From positions 71,120,998 through 71,184,997 of the forward strand of contig OX375876.1 of the NCBI GenBank assembly GCA_947359465.1: DNA of 64,000 nucleotides, written 5' to 3'. The notes under the pieces were generated by a model. That model was given only the letters and a program-made list of their open reading frames with translations, was not told the DNA's origin and searched no databases. This document shows positions 11,756 through 23,889 of the stretch, in pieces (the stretch's first letter is position 1; every line of letters begins with the position of its first letter). Position numbers and translations under genes: made by a program. Origin of the DNA: Metellina segmentata (taxonomy: Eukaryota > Arthropoda > Arachnida > Araneae > Tetragnathidae).

Positions 11756-13304
11756 CACTGGTGTCCAAAAGTATCTTTACATGCAAAGAATCACAGATTT
11801 CTCAGGAACTGTGAACTATAATTTTACAACTTTGTCTGGAATGAGACATAACATTACACATAAGTACAAAGGAAAACATACAAGAACGCTGCATATTATA
11901 TAGAACTGTAGCATGAAACCAACCATAAAAATGGCAATAATATGTGACAAGGAGAGTTCAGTAAAAATGAATAACTCAGAAAATAATTAAGGCTTATGAA
12001 TTTCATATGAAATGTGATCGCCCCTGACTTGTACACACATATCACAACGTGATTTCATGCTGGCAATAATGTTAACTCTAGTTTGGGAAATTAAGTTTCA
12101 CTCCTCCAGCAATGCGGTCTTCAGGGCATTTATATCTCTAGAAGGAGGATGTCACCGTGCAACTTCTTTTCCAAGGAAGTCCCATAAGTTCTTTATCGGG
12201 TTCAGAACAGGAGATTTTTTTGGCCACAGTATTTGCTGAATGGCTTCATTTTCAAGGAATTCGTCAACGAGGTTTGCATGATGTGGACGGGCATTATAAT
12301 ATCCATAAATAAAAAATAAGATAAAAAATTCGCTTCTGAAAAGTCTTATAACGTTCTGAGACTTCATCCCGATATCATTATCCGGTCACAGATCCTCTGT
12401 TGAAAACGTGTAGGGGCGTACGTCCAGCACTCATTATTGCACCTCGTACCATCCTACCTGCACTACCAAAACGGCCACATTCCATAACGTTCCAAAGAGG
12501 ATCTCGCATTCCTGACTCCCTCCAGATGTAAGAACGCTACGAATCATATGTTAAACTAAATCTCGACTCATCAGTAAAGAGAACATGGATCCATTAATGT
12601 TGACTCCAGTTGAGATGTTCTTTGCATCAATTAAAGCGATTTCTCTTGTGTTATGAAGACAGTGAAACACATACCTTTGGCTTTTTAGCATAAAGACCTT
12701 TTTCATTAAGACTTCTATATACAGTTTGCCATGACACAACAGTATCTGTGAACGCTGAAAGCTTTGAACTCAACTGCCGAGTAGTAGACTTCCTGTTACG
12801 ACGAGTAGTTATTGCTATATATCGATCATGAGAAGCAGTTGTTATACGTTTACGACCTTGTACAGGCCTCCTTACAACATGTACAGAGTTCTGAAATGGT
12901 TTTCATAGCTTTGAGACTGTCTGTCTTTAAATATTCACACACATATTTCTGCTTCCATGATTGTCTGTCCTACTTCTAAACAGCCGATATGGCACCACTT
13001 CACAAATTCTTCCAAATGATACTTCGGGGCCATAACACGCCCTTTCGAGTCCTTACACACTAAAATCAAACGCTGTATTGCAGACAATCACTCGATATTC
13101 ACTTTGCGCAAAATGATTGATTCCCCGTCGGATGACGTAACGCCTTGATTTGTATATCAGAAACCGTTTGAACACTTAGGATTGGATAATTCTAATCAGA
13201 TTTTTGTTTCACATATTCCCTGCAAAAATGGATTTCACCGATTGCGTATATCATGGAATGTAATTATTTGTTGCTATGTAAAGATAATTTTGGACATGAG
13301 TGTG
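11756..13304 (-). mobile_element. Tc1-like element, decayed
   Basis: The left end CACTGGTGTCCAAAAGTATC is matched by the inverted right end, reading TTTGGACAtgaGTG. TA precedes the left end (11754-11755); the right TA has mutated. The ends share 'gtaaagata..ttttggac', and the ~1.5-kb length is usual for Tc1 elements. It contains a heavily mutated transposase on the minus strand. Confidence 0.8.
11996..13033 (-). pseudogene. Tc1-like transposase relic
   Basis: The minus-strand reading begins MAPKYHLEEFVKW at 13033. After frameshifts it shows family segments resembling 'NEKGLYAKKP' and 'VLFTDESRFSL' (about 12550-12720; the second is out of frame with the rest). Near 12290 comes NARPHHANLVDEFLENEAI, then KKSPVLNPIKNLWDFLG. 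The second catalytic aspartate before NARPH is Tyr, and the final Glu of the 'NPIE' motif is Lys (NPIK), so the catalytic triad is destroyed. Stops are frequent. It is an old, dead copy. Confidence 0.8.
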
Positions 13305-13636
13305 AATCGAACGCTTAAATGACATAGGTGTGAATTATCCGTTCATGTAATACGGTACTCTATCTCATGAATTTTGAAAACTGAATCTTTTTAAATTTTG
13401 CTTTTTCCAGATCACATAAAACAATGCAAGATGCTTTCTGAATAGGATGTTTGCAAATTATCGAGACTTTTCTCAACAATATTTTTTGAAAACAAAAATC
13501 ATGTAATCCGCTGTTTGTTGAGCCAGTTGATAATGAATAATACTTTTGGAACTTTTAGTTAGATTTGTCTAAGCCGATTTCCTATTTAATCTTTCACTCA
13601 AAGTGCTTATGACTGTTAATTATCTATGAAATTAAA

Positions 13637-14474
13637 CAGGATGTTTCAAAAAGAACTCCCTAACTTTGATATGAAATAACTACGAAACAGTGATAGATAG
13701 AAAGATGAAACAACTGGTACGTTTTATGAGCAGGACTGGAATTTCAAAGAGACAGGTTTGCAAAATTAGTCACAACTTTGGATAGTAGATGGCCATTCAA
13801 TCTCTATTCTTTTCCCCTTTAAATCGTGTGTAAATTGTCATTCGTAAACTCGAGTCAAAACACATTACAGTGGATATGAAATGACTACCTTGAACAGCCA
13901 TCACGGCGCAAACGAAAATAGAAGTTTGAAGCTAGCTGTGTGCATTAAAAAGGATACAAATGCCTCATCGAAAAAGTTATCTAGCTGTTCTAGCGCTTGA
14001 GGGTTCTTATTGTAAACAATTTCCTTCAAATAGCCCCAGAGGAAGACATCACATAGATTGAGATCCGAGGAGTATGGAGGCCAGTATATTTCGTTGCCAG
14101 TCTCTTTGGAATAATTTAGAGCAATGACTCTGTCAATGAATGGAAGGTGAACACTGCAGAAATACAGTGTGGTCGGTCACCATCTTGCATAAACCTCGAA
14201 GTGTCTGGTGCATTATCGTTGTTCCAATGAATATCACTCGAATATCCTCCTTGAACAGCTTACCATGAAAATTCCTGCCACGTTTAGCCAGTGGAAGAGA
14301 CAGAAGTTTGAAAAATAGCTGCTTCTCAACTGTATTTCATGTTTACAAAGACTGCAGCGCCATTTATTCACCAAAATTGTAAGTAATATTTAAACCGTTC
14401 TAGTTCAAATTCCAGACCTGCCTATTAAGTTATGTCATTTAAAAGTTAGGGAGTCCTTTCTGAAACATCCTGTA
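13637..14474 (-). mobile_element. mariner-type element, short decayed copy
   Basis: The left end CAGGATGTTTCAAAAAGAAC and the right end, which reads inverted as CAGGATGTTTCAGAAAGGAC, form imperfect ~30-bp inverted repeats. The inner parts are 'tccctaacttt' and 'aaaagttaggga'. The 838-bp length is too short for a complete element. Confidence 0.8.
13985..14340 (-). pseudogene. mariner-type transposase fragment
   Basis: The minus strand encodes 'MQDGDRPHC' (second catalytic aspartate) near 14190. After an in-frame stop and poorly conserved residues it encodes 'NEIYWPPYSSDLNLCDVFLWGYLK' in two blocks near 14040-14100. The final aspartate (LCD) is retained. The amino-terminal half is not recognisable. 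The motif style WPPYSxDLNxCDxFLWG puts it among the mariner-like transposases common in arthropods. Confidence 0.75.
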
Positions 14475-14829
14475 TAAAAACCGCTTCAAACCCTATTTTG
14501 AGAATAAAAATTATTTGTTTGCTCCTTTGCAAAAGACACAAAGAAATTTTTAAAAAACCTCTTGTGATAATATTGTTTTTAAATAACTTATTAAAGCTTA
14601 TATAATGTGACAATATTATTATTAACCATGCATTCCAGTGATATATTTCGACTTAGAATTATTCTAAAGTATGAAAACATACGGAGACAGAAAGCTTACG
14701 TGATTTTAAAATTATTTGTTCTCTTCTATGATTTTCTAGAGTTTTTAAAAATGGTTCTTCTAGTTGTCTCGAAGTGGTATCTCGTCATTATCAAAACTGA
14801 CCAGATATTGATGGACATATCTAGATATA

Positions 14830-16041
14830 CAGAGGTTGGACAAAAATATGGAATCACCCCGTGAAATGCATGCTTGAAAAGAAATGTTTATTCTAGTGAA
14901 ATGTGTAGGTGGCGCTGATGTTTTTGCCTACTGACGTCACCTATATAACGTCGCAGTTCAGTCGTTGTCGGGGCAATGTTCTGTGAAGTTGTAATTGCAT
15001 CATGTCAGAGCTGGCAGAGTTCGAACGGTGGAAAAATGTTGGAGCTCATCTGGAGGGGTCTTCCGTAAGCAAGGTAGCCGAAGTGTTTAGTTTTTCAAGA
15101 GGTACTGTACCTAAGATTTATTCCGCGTATTTGAAAAGTGGTGTGTTGAGTGCTTTTGACAGACGATCAGTAAGGAGGACTGTGACTAAAAGTAAGAATA
15201 CCACAGCTGCAAAAGTTACTGCTGAAATGAATGTCGTGCTCATAAACCCTGAAGTACCAAAACAATAAGAAGGGAGCTCCGTAAGCAGGGTATTTCTGGC
15301 CGAGCTGCAATTAAAAAACTATTCATCAGTAATGCCAATGCCTGTAACAGGAGAAAATGGTGTTTTAGTCATAAAGCCTGACCTATAGAACAATGGAAGA
15401 CAGTAATTTGGTCGGATGAGTCTTGTTTTACATTGTTCCCACTTCTGGCCGAGTTTACGTCAGGCGAACGCACTATCAACCGTATAATACAGACTGCTTG
15501 TTGCCAAGAGTGAAACATGGTAGGGGTTCTGTGATGGTTTGGGCAGCCATATCGAGGTTTTCTGTGGGCCGCATGGTTACTCTATAAGGGAACATTTCGA
15601 CCAAGGATTATAAGAATATTTTGGCCGATCATGCCATCCCATGTAACTAACTTTTTTCCACAATGATGATGGTGTATTCTAAGTCGACAAAGCTCCTGTT
15701 CACACAGCTCGCATCTTCCAGGACTGGTTTTCTGAGCACGAGGATGATTTTTCATACCTCCACTGGCCACCACAGTCACCATACCTCAATATTATTGAAT
15801 ATTTGTGGTCTACATTGGATAGGAAAGTACGTGATTGCTATCCATCGCCATCATCGTTATTTGAACTTGCCAACGTTTTGCAGGAAGAATGGTACAAGAT
15901 TCCCTGGGCAAAATTAAATTAACTGTATTTATCAATTTCGAGAAGACTGCAAGCTGTTTTGAATGCCAACGGTTTTACTACACCATATAAGGTAAGGTTA
16001 CATGTCTTTTTAGGTGTTTCCAAATTTTTGTTCAACACTTG
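14830..16041 (+). mobile_element. Tc1-like element, decayed
   Basis: The ends are CAGAGGTTGGACAAAAATAT and an inverted right end reading CAAGTGTTGAACAAAAATTT. TA lies on each side (14828-14829 and 16042-16043). The 1212-bp element has its transposase on the plus strand. It is inserted in a sequence whose flanks resemble the dispersed 'gacgagata' repeat also seen near 30140-30310. Confidence 0.85.
15002..15990 (+). pseudogene. Tc1-like transposase relic with readable amino terminus
   Basis: The first 88 codons are open: MSELAEFERWKNVGAHLEG, then a helix-turn-helix region 'SVSKVAEVFSFSRGTVPKIY', then 'TTAAKVTAEMN'. After a stop at about 15268 the family order continues in shifted frames. It reads 'GISGRAAIKKLF', 'WSDESCFTLF' (first catalytic Asp), 'KHGRGSVMVWAA', and near 15680-15800 'DKAPVHTARIFQDWFSEH', 'WPPQSPYLNIIEYLW' (final Glu). 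The second Asp motif, normally QDDNAP, has decayed to VDKAP and is preceded by insertions. It is non-functional. Confidence 0.85.
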
Positions 16042-17225
16042 TATATAGTCGTATTGAGGTATCTAGAGATGAAAAAATTGAACAGATTTTGAAGTCATTA
16101 TAAACACAGTCGATAGTATCTTCGTGACGAGATAACGTGTCATCAACAAAATTAATCAGATCTTTTTGTACGAGATGTATCCTCGAACCCACTGGTAGGG
16201 TTAATCCTATGCCCGTCTTTGGTCTCTTGGTCATCAATCGATGAACAGCCCGGCAAAGTTCTGAAGGAAGAAAAGTATAGCTAAAACACTACCAATAGTA
16301 TTTGAAACTATACTGTATGTAATTTTATGATCGTTCTGTTGGTAGTATATCATTTCATCCAGTTTACAAAAGGAACATATTGCTATCGTTGCTTCTCCAG
16401 TACTGTGTAAGTGTATTTGTAGGTCGTCAAGTCCGGTAAGGAATGCAATATACTCCAAAAGCTTTTTGCAAAGTACCTGGGGTAGTGCTTTTACACCTGA
16501 TTAAAACACTCTAGTTCTTTCCTGTAGAAATCTTTATGTAGATTGAAAGTCTATTAGTCCTTATAGACGACTCCTTATCAGTCTCTTCAAGTTACGTAAA
16601 AACAAAGGGGATTTAATTTTGGACAACTGTGCTCCAGACTTAACAAATCGGTCATCTTGTCCATTGCCATATGTACCACATTCATTTGATTTTCTGAAGT
16701 TAAAATAAATGTACGAAGAACATTCAATAGAAGACCATCCACATTCGACGTTAAATAGAAAACACTCATGACTGGTAAAATTCATATTCATTGCAGTTTT
16801 TAAGGTTGAAGAAGTTTCATTTATCGCCATGCTAACTAGCAAAACTCGTAACTCCTATACGTTAACAGTGCAGTTACGAATTTTGTTAATTTGCATGACG
16901 TTATGTGTTTTATTTAATGAACACAAAATAAATTTGTAACCTGTCTGCTACCCTATTTCTAAAACATACTTGTAAGTACGAATGACTTGAATAAAAAAAT
17001 GAGTGCGTATAACCTTTATTTAAACCTATTGTTAAATGATTAAATCTATAACACAGTTGGCAAATTAGCTTATTTTCGGCATTTGAAAACGTACGGGACC
17101 CTCACTTAGATATGGCGTGGAACTGTTTGAACTATTCACACGCAGCGAAAAAGCATTTTAAAACAATGCCCGGATTTTCACTTTATCGGTACTACAAGCA
17201 AATCAATGCAAGGATCACACAGTGC
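16042..17225. other. Unassigned interval, with a dispersed-repeat fragment at its start
   Basis: The stretch about 16124-16200 ('gacgagataacgtgtcatc...') resembles 30250-30310 and is probably part of an unclassified dispersed repeat. The rest is AT-rich with no recognised motif. Confidence 0.4.
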
Positions 17226-17330
17226 GCATCCGCAAGTACTCATAACCGGGACAACCACCAACATCCACACGCTTACCGACAGGGACTCAAACACGGGACC
17301 TACAGTATGGGATATATCTAGTATGGGTAG
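17226..17330 (-). mobile_element. Possible tRNA-derived SINE head
   Basis: On the minus strand the text contains 'GTCCCGTGTTTGAGTCCC', close to a pol III B box (GGTTCGANTCC). No convincing A box or tail was identified. It may be a fragment of the SINE family found elsewhere in the window. Confidence 0.3.
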
Positions 17331-17363
17331 GAGCAAAATATATCTAGTGCTAGTTTTATAAAA

Positions 17364-17530
17364 TTATGTTAGGTAGGTAATTCAGTTTACGTCTCACTCG
17401 AATAACATACCTGGTGTTCAATCCCGGAGAAAAAAATTCTTAAAACCACAGTCAGATGACGAGATTATATGAACTACCAACCCACTCTCTTAACTTTCAA
17501 ACCACTTTCACTGAGATCATTTGAGACAGG
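17364..17530 (-). mobile_element. SINE copy, 5'-truncated and diverged
   Basis: In minus orientation it reads 'gagtgggttggtag...cgtcatctgactgtggtttt', the body block of the copy at 20487. It ends with a tail containing 'acctacctaac', matching 'acctacctacc' there. The head is missing. Confidence 0.55.
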
Positions 17531-19195
17531 TACAGATTAAACGTTCGCCATCCCCCAAGTATACAATGTTCTTTGGTAATATAAAGTTTGTGCCACCAGT
17601 TGATAATCTGCGCCTCAACTAATTGCGCTCCTTCTAAACTTATAAGCTATATTAATGAACGGGAATATATTAATAGCGTGCTTTTATTTTATTTTTGAGC
17701 AATGTCAAGACATGTTTTTAGGCTCCCGTGTGTTACATGAAAAGTTGTGTTACAATATTCTCTATCAAGATACTTTTTGTTTTGTTTTTAATTAAATAAC
17801 GCTATGTGAAGGGTGTGCAATTTTAGTTTCAGTTTTTATTTCACTCACCGTTTATTTTGACACCAATATTGCATCGTTTAAAGCAGAAACTCCGCTTAAA
17901 AAATATGGGCAATACAGTATAATATAACATCGGATTAAATTTTAGTTATATGAACGTACTAGTTTTTTTTTAACAAACACTGAGTACATAATTAGTGCAA
18001 TTTTTTCGTCCAAAGAATAAGATACCCCGAAATGACGGTAATTTCTGATGTTTTTTACTCACGTACTTGTATAAGTAATTAAAACTTCTAAGGAAGCAAA
18101 AGACGACCGCCCTGATTAAAAGTACTTAAATATAATATACAAATGCATGCTCAGACTTTGCTTATAGAAGTATGTAAAAGATCGCAAAACGAAATTTTAA
18201 GGAAGCACAAACAAAACACGAATTCAAGCAGAAATAATAAATTATTAGAATTTTTAAATTTTACTACAAAGTATCGGAAATATTGCTATAGCACATAAAC
18301 ACGAAAATATCTAACTATATTTCCATGAAATTAGTTAATGAAGCTTGATATATAGCTGTGTGTTGATAGCATAAAATTATAATCTGAAATGAGTTTGTAA
18401 AACACAAAAACACCAGCAAATTATTTTCAAAAAGAATTCCTGTGCGTAAGAGTTAGCGCTATTGCAATACAATAGTTTTACTTGTATGGCATTGAAACCC
18501 CCGTTTACAAGACATTTTTTCGTATATCCACTGTGTAATACTCGATACGTAATGACAGTGTGTGCACTACATATCCTAAAACAATGCATTTAAAATGCTT
18601 GAAGTCAATGTTCGGAAAACTTGCATTTATGGTACTTTGACAAATGTTATGCATTTGTGACTAGTGTTTCATCAAATCTTTGAAGTATGCGGTGTGAATA
18701 TAATGACTTTAATTTGGATAATATGCTTCCTCTAGTTTATAATTTAAGGGCGTGAATCAAGACAAATTGTTATAGGTATGAATAACTTACTTAACTATTC
18801 GGAGTGAGAAACTCAGGTATTTAAGCAATCTACATACTCTTCTGCAGAGCGTCTCAAGTTCAACACGATTAATGTATCCTGTAATCTATGGATATATTTA
18901 GAGTAAAAAACATAAATAATGATGTCAATAATAATGAAATAAAACATATTTTTGTATAAATAATTAACAGTTTGGGATTTATTAAATGTTAACTTAAATA
19001 TACATAAACGTATGACTAGTTTTTATTCTTAAATTAAACGAACTTTATTCTTGAACACTTTTTAGTAATGCATTATTTTCTGTAACCATTTTTATTTCTA
19101 ATTTTGAAAGAACTTAGCCTTGTCGTGTGACCAAGAATAGTAAACATTTCAACTGATTAAGTTTTGTTCTAACAGAGTTGCCAATAAGAAAAATT
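17531..19195. other. AT-rich interval without recognised feature
   Basis: No coding motif, terminal inversion or tandem array was seen. Small open frames, such as one on the minus strand at 18377-18589, have no recognisable content. Confidence 0.45.
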
Positions 19196-20234
19196 ATTTG
19201 TAGATTTTTAAATCTCCTGCGACGTCGAAACTATCTTAATTCGTATGTTGCTGATTGGAATTGCTGGGATATGACGTCACAGCAAGGGCTCAGCCCCTTG
19301 CTCGCTAACGCTCGCTAAACCCTGGTGATAGCTACGCATTCCCGTTTGGTTTGCTTCGCAAACCAAAACTCCTTACGCAAGTGATTTCGCTTTTTTTTAA
19401 CCTTTAACTCTTAATGCACCCTAAACTAGTAGCCGCATCAGTAAAAAGCCTTCTATGTCTTGTGCGCAGTACAATTTTGAATAAACCACGTTAATCTTGT
19501 AATTGTCTGGTCTGTACTTTCACGGGAAACAGTATGAGAATAGAGCGAAGTACGCGAGTTGAGCCTTGGAATTTCCGATCCATGACGTCGCAACGAGTTT
19601 CAACGGCCCAATAAAAAACGTTGCTATGGTAATTGTTGCTGCGATCAATTTTATATCTAGCAAACCTGTGAAAAAGAAAAGTAATCTTTTATTTTCGCGA
19701 AGAAAAATTTACGCTATCGCTCCGCAATGAACGAGTTGTACACTATCGCGAAATTATACTTTTCATCGCATCGAATTTATTTATAAACCAACTTGACAAA
19801 TAATTATAAGAAAGTGTGCATTCTAAACTTTCACGTGACATTTTCAAATTTTAAAACTAATAATATTAAGCTTTAGATATGACAGTTTTATTTTTGCATT
19901 GGAAATTACGATCTAAAAATATGAAATTTGTATGATAAACTTTTAATTGCATCGAATTTATTTATTAACCAATTTCAAAAATAATTCTACCGTGTTTTGC
20001 TCACTCGCGTCTAAAATTTCGCTTTTTTCGACTTGACACTTAATGCACTCTAAATTAATAACCGCATCGGATAAAATCTTCTCCATCATACTCCCGGTAC
20101 GATTTTGAACAATTGTTAATTTCGTAATTTTCCGATAGGTACTTTCTCGGAAAACCTTCTAAGAACCGAGCGAAAAAAGCGAGTTTTCAATCCTGCGTCT
20201 GCGGCGGCAACCCTTTTTTTTTAATAAAGAGAGA
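19196..20234 (-). mobile_element. Helitron B, old copy lacking its 3' tip
   Basis: The right edge '...aaagagaga' followed by T matches the inverted TCTCTC 5' end of the intact copies. The GC-rich left portion (19270-19390) holds the same block as 23460-23560. This includes the hairpin GGTTTGC-TTC-GCAAACC (loop GAA on the minus strand) and the inverted 'gctacgc' (loop GTA). Homology begins at about 19196 without a CTAG, so the terminal module is lost. Sequence identity is lower than between the other two long copies. Confidence 0.75.
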
Positions 20235-20486
20235 TAATTGAGCTCACTTGAATTCTGGATGTTTAGATTTTCTTGTGTGATTCAAGTACAGGTTTTTTCT
20301 AAAGTAACGATCCATTTCCGTGATTCAGTATCTCTTTTTGTGTGAAAAATGAATAAAACAAGTGCCAACAACCGATATTAATTCAACGTGACCTTCGTTT
20401 ATATTTATATTTAGTGGTATTACGAAAAATAATCTTTCAAGTTACCAGGGGGTAATTTTATTCGTTCATCCGCTCTTTAAGTTGAT

Positions 20487-20793
20487 TATAGGCCGCAGAT
20501 GCCCGGATGGAACAGTAATATATTAGCGACCGAAGGTTGCGAGTTCGAGTCCTGCATAGAATGTCGTATACAAGGGGATTGTTACGTTTAAAATCTGTCG
20601 TGGCCTCAAATGCCCTCATGTTGGAGTTATGTGGAAGTTTTGAGTGGGATGCTCAGGTGTGACCTCGTCATCTGACTGGTTTAAAATTACGTCGTGCTGA
20701 CCTTGGTTCTGTTTCTTAGTATTTGATCGAGGACCATCGCCAGTAGCCCGTTGTGTTGCTCCAGAGTGACGTTAATCAAATACCTACCTACCC
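20487..20793 (+). mobile_element. Full-length tRNA-derived SINE with 10-bp target duplication
   Basis: The flanks TTAAGTTGAT (20477-20486 and 20794-20803) form a direct duplication. The head carries an A-box-like 'gcccggatggaac' and a B box, GGTTGCGAGTTCGAGTCC (about 20534-20551). The body follows with 'cgtcatctgactgg' and the conserved 3' block 'gtagcccgttgtgttgctcc', ending in 'tacctacctaccc'. At ~307 bp this is the most complete copy in the window. It has no coding capacity and depends on a LINE reverse transcriptase. Confidence 0.8.
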
Positions 20794-20803
20794 TTAAGTT
20801 GAT

Positions 20804-21763
20804 CAATGTTGTTAATCTTAATTTTGTAAACCTTTGCTTTAACAAACAAAAAAGTCTAAGAGTGTGAGATCAGATGGCTATAGAGCACAAACTCTCTCTT
20901 TGTATGTCTTCTTATACATCCTCTCAGGAAAGTTTATTGTAGTTAATCGCGGACACTTGTTTAAAAATGGACAGGTGCCCCTTCCAGTTGGAAGACAGCA
21001 GTTTCGATAGTTCCATCTAAAACATGTTGACGTAAGCGTTGTATCATCTCCGCGTGGGTTAATTCTGATTAATATAGACTCGCCATTCTTTCTTCGGTGG
21101 TGATCATGATTTGCTAAACATAGTTAAAAGAAAATAACCATTTTACCCTATCACTAGAATGTATAGTTTCCTTAGAAACCTAATTGTTTTCATCAAATAA
21201 GTGTTTCCTAGATTAAAATATTTATGATCATCTAAATCCTCTAAACGATCTCCACAAAAAGCAAGATGAATTTTGAAAACTTTCAGATTTCTGGAAAACC
21301 ATAAATATTAAAACAAAAAATAAGTAAACAAGGAACTCCTTCTTCTCCAAGTGACTACCAGAAACAGGACATTTATACCTGCCAAACTAGTGACAGATTA
21401 TAAATCAAAAGGAATATAAAATTAATGTACTGTTAAAATCCAAGTGCATGTCAAGGAATCAACACGTTTTATTTCACCGCTTGCAGTGCCTTGAAGTAAT
21501 AAGCTAAAGTAATTCAAATAAATAGAGCTTAGAAAAGGCAAGTCCTCTGTGTTAACATGTTCGAAAACATAAATGTTAAATTTATATATGGTTGTGTATA
21601 GTAAGTAATTTATTTGGGAGTAATAAATTTATATATTACTCCCAAGCAAGAGTTCCCAATTCGAAAACTGAAAATAGTACATCGAATTTTTTCTCTTTAT
21701 TTTGTCTTTTATTGTACAAATGTGCTTTGGACTGAAATTAAACTTTTAAATTTATATAAATAA
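20804..21763. other. AT-rich interval without recognised feature
   Basis: No coding motif or terminal repeat was recognised. A short inverted segment around 'ttatttgggagtaataaatttatatattactcccaa' (about 21610-21647) can form a hairpin. Confidence 0.4.
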
Positions 21764-22271
21764 CTAGCAAAATACCCGACCTTACTCGATTTGAATTGGT
21801 TTACTCTAGATTGAAGAGATAATCAAAATATATAATGACTTACGTTTTTTGTAGAATAAAAATTTATTTTAACACCTTTCGCCATCTTTATATTTTCTAC
21901 TACTTACTTTGGGCACAAATCCTACACATGCATATCCATTCATGTAATACATTTCACATACATTCGCACAATTGCTGTATGACAAAGCTACAAAATGACG
22001 AAAGGTGATACTAAGGTTACTACTATAAAAACGATTTTGAGGGAGATTTGGAATTCCCTTTCTTAAGTTCTTTTCATGTTCAACTCAATTAATTAAAATT
22101 ACCATTTACGGCGAGTGCTCTCGTCACTCATAGTCAATAAAACAATATTTTTTTTACTTGTGGCACTCTTGCCTCTGGTATGCGACATTGTGAAATTTTG
22201 CAATCTTCTCCTGTCATTGTTACAACGAATTTTTAAATGTTGGAAAAAGTTCTAGTTCGGATTTTTAAACA

Positions 22272-22395
22272 TTATTATTCTTTCAATAACGGCATTATTC
22301 TTTAAATAACGGCATTATTCTTTAAATAACGGCATTATTCTTTAAATAACGGCATTATTCTTTAAATAACGGCATTATTCTTTCAATAATGGCAT
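22272..22395. repeat. 20-bp minisatellite in Helitron A, block 1
   Basis: About six copies of the unit GGCATTATTCTTTAAATAAC, with 'tttcaataa' variants at the edges. The same unit occurs in every Helitron A copy but with different copy numbers, so the array expands within the element. Confidence 0.95.
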
Positions 22396-22611
22396 AACTA
22401 CACTTAAAATTTACTGAAAATTTATACTGACTTACCTGCCATTTTTAAGTCGAAGGAGATTTTTGAGGGAGATTTGGAATTCCCTTTCTTAAGTTCTTTG
22501 CATGTTCAACTCAATTAATAAAAATTACGATTACGGAATTTTGCAATCTTCTCCTATCATTATTACAACGAATTTTTTAATGTTTGAAAAGTTCTAGTTT
22601 GGATTTTTAAA

Positions 22612-22797
22612 CATTATTATTCTTTCAATAACGGTATTATTCTTTCAATAACGGCATTATTCTTTCAATAACGGCATTATTCTTTCAATAACGGCATTCT
22701 TCTTTCAATAACGGCATTCTTCTTTCAATAACGGCATTATTCTTTAAATAACGGCATTATTCTTTAAATGACGGCATTATTCTTTCAATAATGGCAT
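22612..22797. repeat. 20-bp minisatellite in Helitron A, block 2
   Basis: About nine copies of the same unit, mostly the GGCATTATTCTTTCAATAAC variant. It lies in the second copy of the internal duplication of this Helitron. Confidence 0.95.
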
Positions 22798-23260
22798 AAC
22801 TACACTTAAAATTTACTGAAAATTTATTCTGACTTACCTGCCATTTTTAAGTAGAATACTTTGTGGTGCTGTTGCGTGTGATGAGAAGGAAAACACATTT
22901 ATTAAAATAATAAATATTTAAAACAGAAAACAGCAAAATAAAACATAATAAAATATGTCGGAAAAAATTGTCCTAAAGACATTAATTTGTGATTCAATTT
23001 TATCTCTTGATCTCGCACAGTTGCCACAACTTACAACTAAAAGTGCACAAAATTTAAAAATGTGAAATTAATTCAAAGCGAAAGAAACAGAAAATATCAC
23101 TGCTCACGCGATCTTGTTCATTCTCTTTTCGTTTAAAAATATCGTCTGTCTCAAATATTCCGAAATCGTTTTCATTGCGCAAAGAACAAAAATATGACTC
23201 GAAATAAATGAAGTATCAGAGCTGAAATTCCATTAAAAAATATAATTTTTTGAAGAACTA

Positions 23261-23383
23261 GGGGGCTCCGCCCCCTGCTCGCTTACGCTCACCAACCCCC
23301 GGGGATTGCTGCGCAATCCCATTTGGTTTGCTTCGCAAACCAACACTCCTTTCACAGATGTCATTTGGTTTGCTTCGCAAACC
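23261..23383 (-). other. Hairpin cluster at the Helitron B 3' end
   Basis: In the element's own (minus) orientation there are four perfect stem-loops. GGTTTGC-GAA-GCAAACC occurs twice (23367-23383 and 23325-23341). GGGATTGC-GCA-GCAATCCC lies at 23302-23320 and GGGGGC-GGA-GCCCCC at 23261-23275. Every loop has the GNA pattern with a C-G closing pair. The last stem ends with the C of the terminal CTAG. A second, diverged module upstream (23464-23541) repeats the layout with the loop GTA. Confidence 0.85.
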
Positions 23384-23889
23384 AACATTCCTTTAACAGA
23401 GTGAAACTATCTGAATAATTCGTATTATGCTGATTTCACTTTCCGGTACATGACGTCACAGCGAGGGCTTCGCGCCCTGCTCGCTTACGCTCGCCGACCC
23501 CGGGGATTGCTACGCAATCCCGTTTGGTTTGCTTTCTCAAACCAATACTTCTTTCGCAATTGATTTCACTTTTTTTTGCTTTAACACTTAATGCACCCTA
23601 AAATAATAGCCGCATCAGTAAAAAATCTTCTGTATCTTGTTCCCTGTACAATTTTAAGTAAACAGTGTTAATATCAAAACTTTACGATTGTACTTTGTCG
23701 GTAAACTGTCTTGAGAACAGAGGGAAAAAAGCGAGCCTTTTTCCTCGCCAAATAAAAAGAAATCGTTTTTATGGCAATTGTTGCTACGATAAATTTGATA
23801 TCTGGCAAACCCGATAGTAGGAAATGCAACCCACTGCTGTTTGCCGAACCAGCTATGCGAACTGAAAAATACGAAATTTGTGTCACCAA

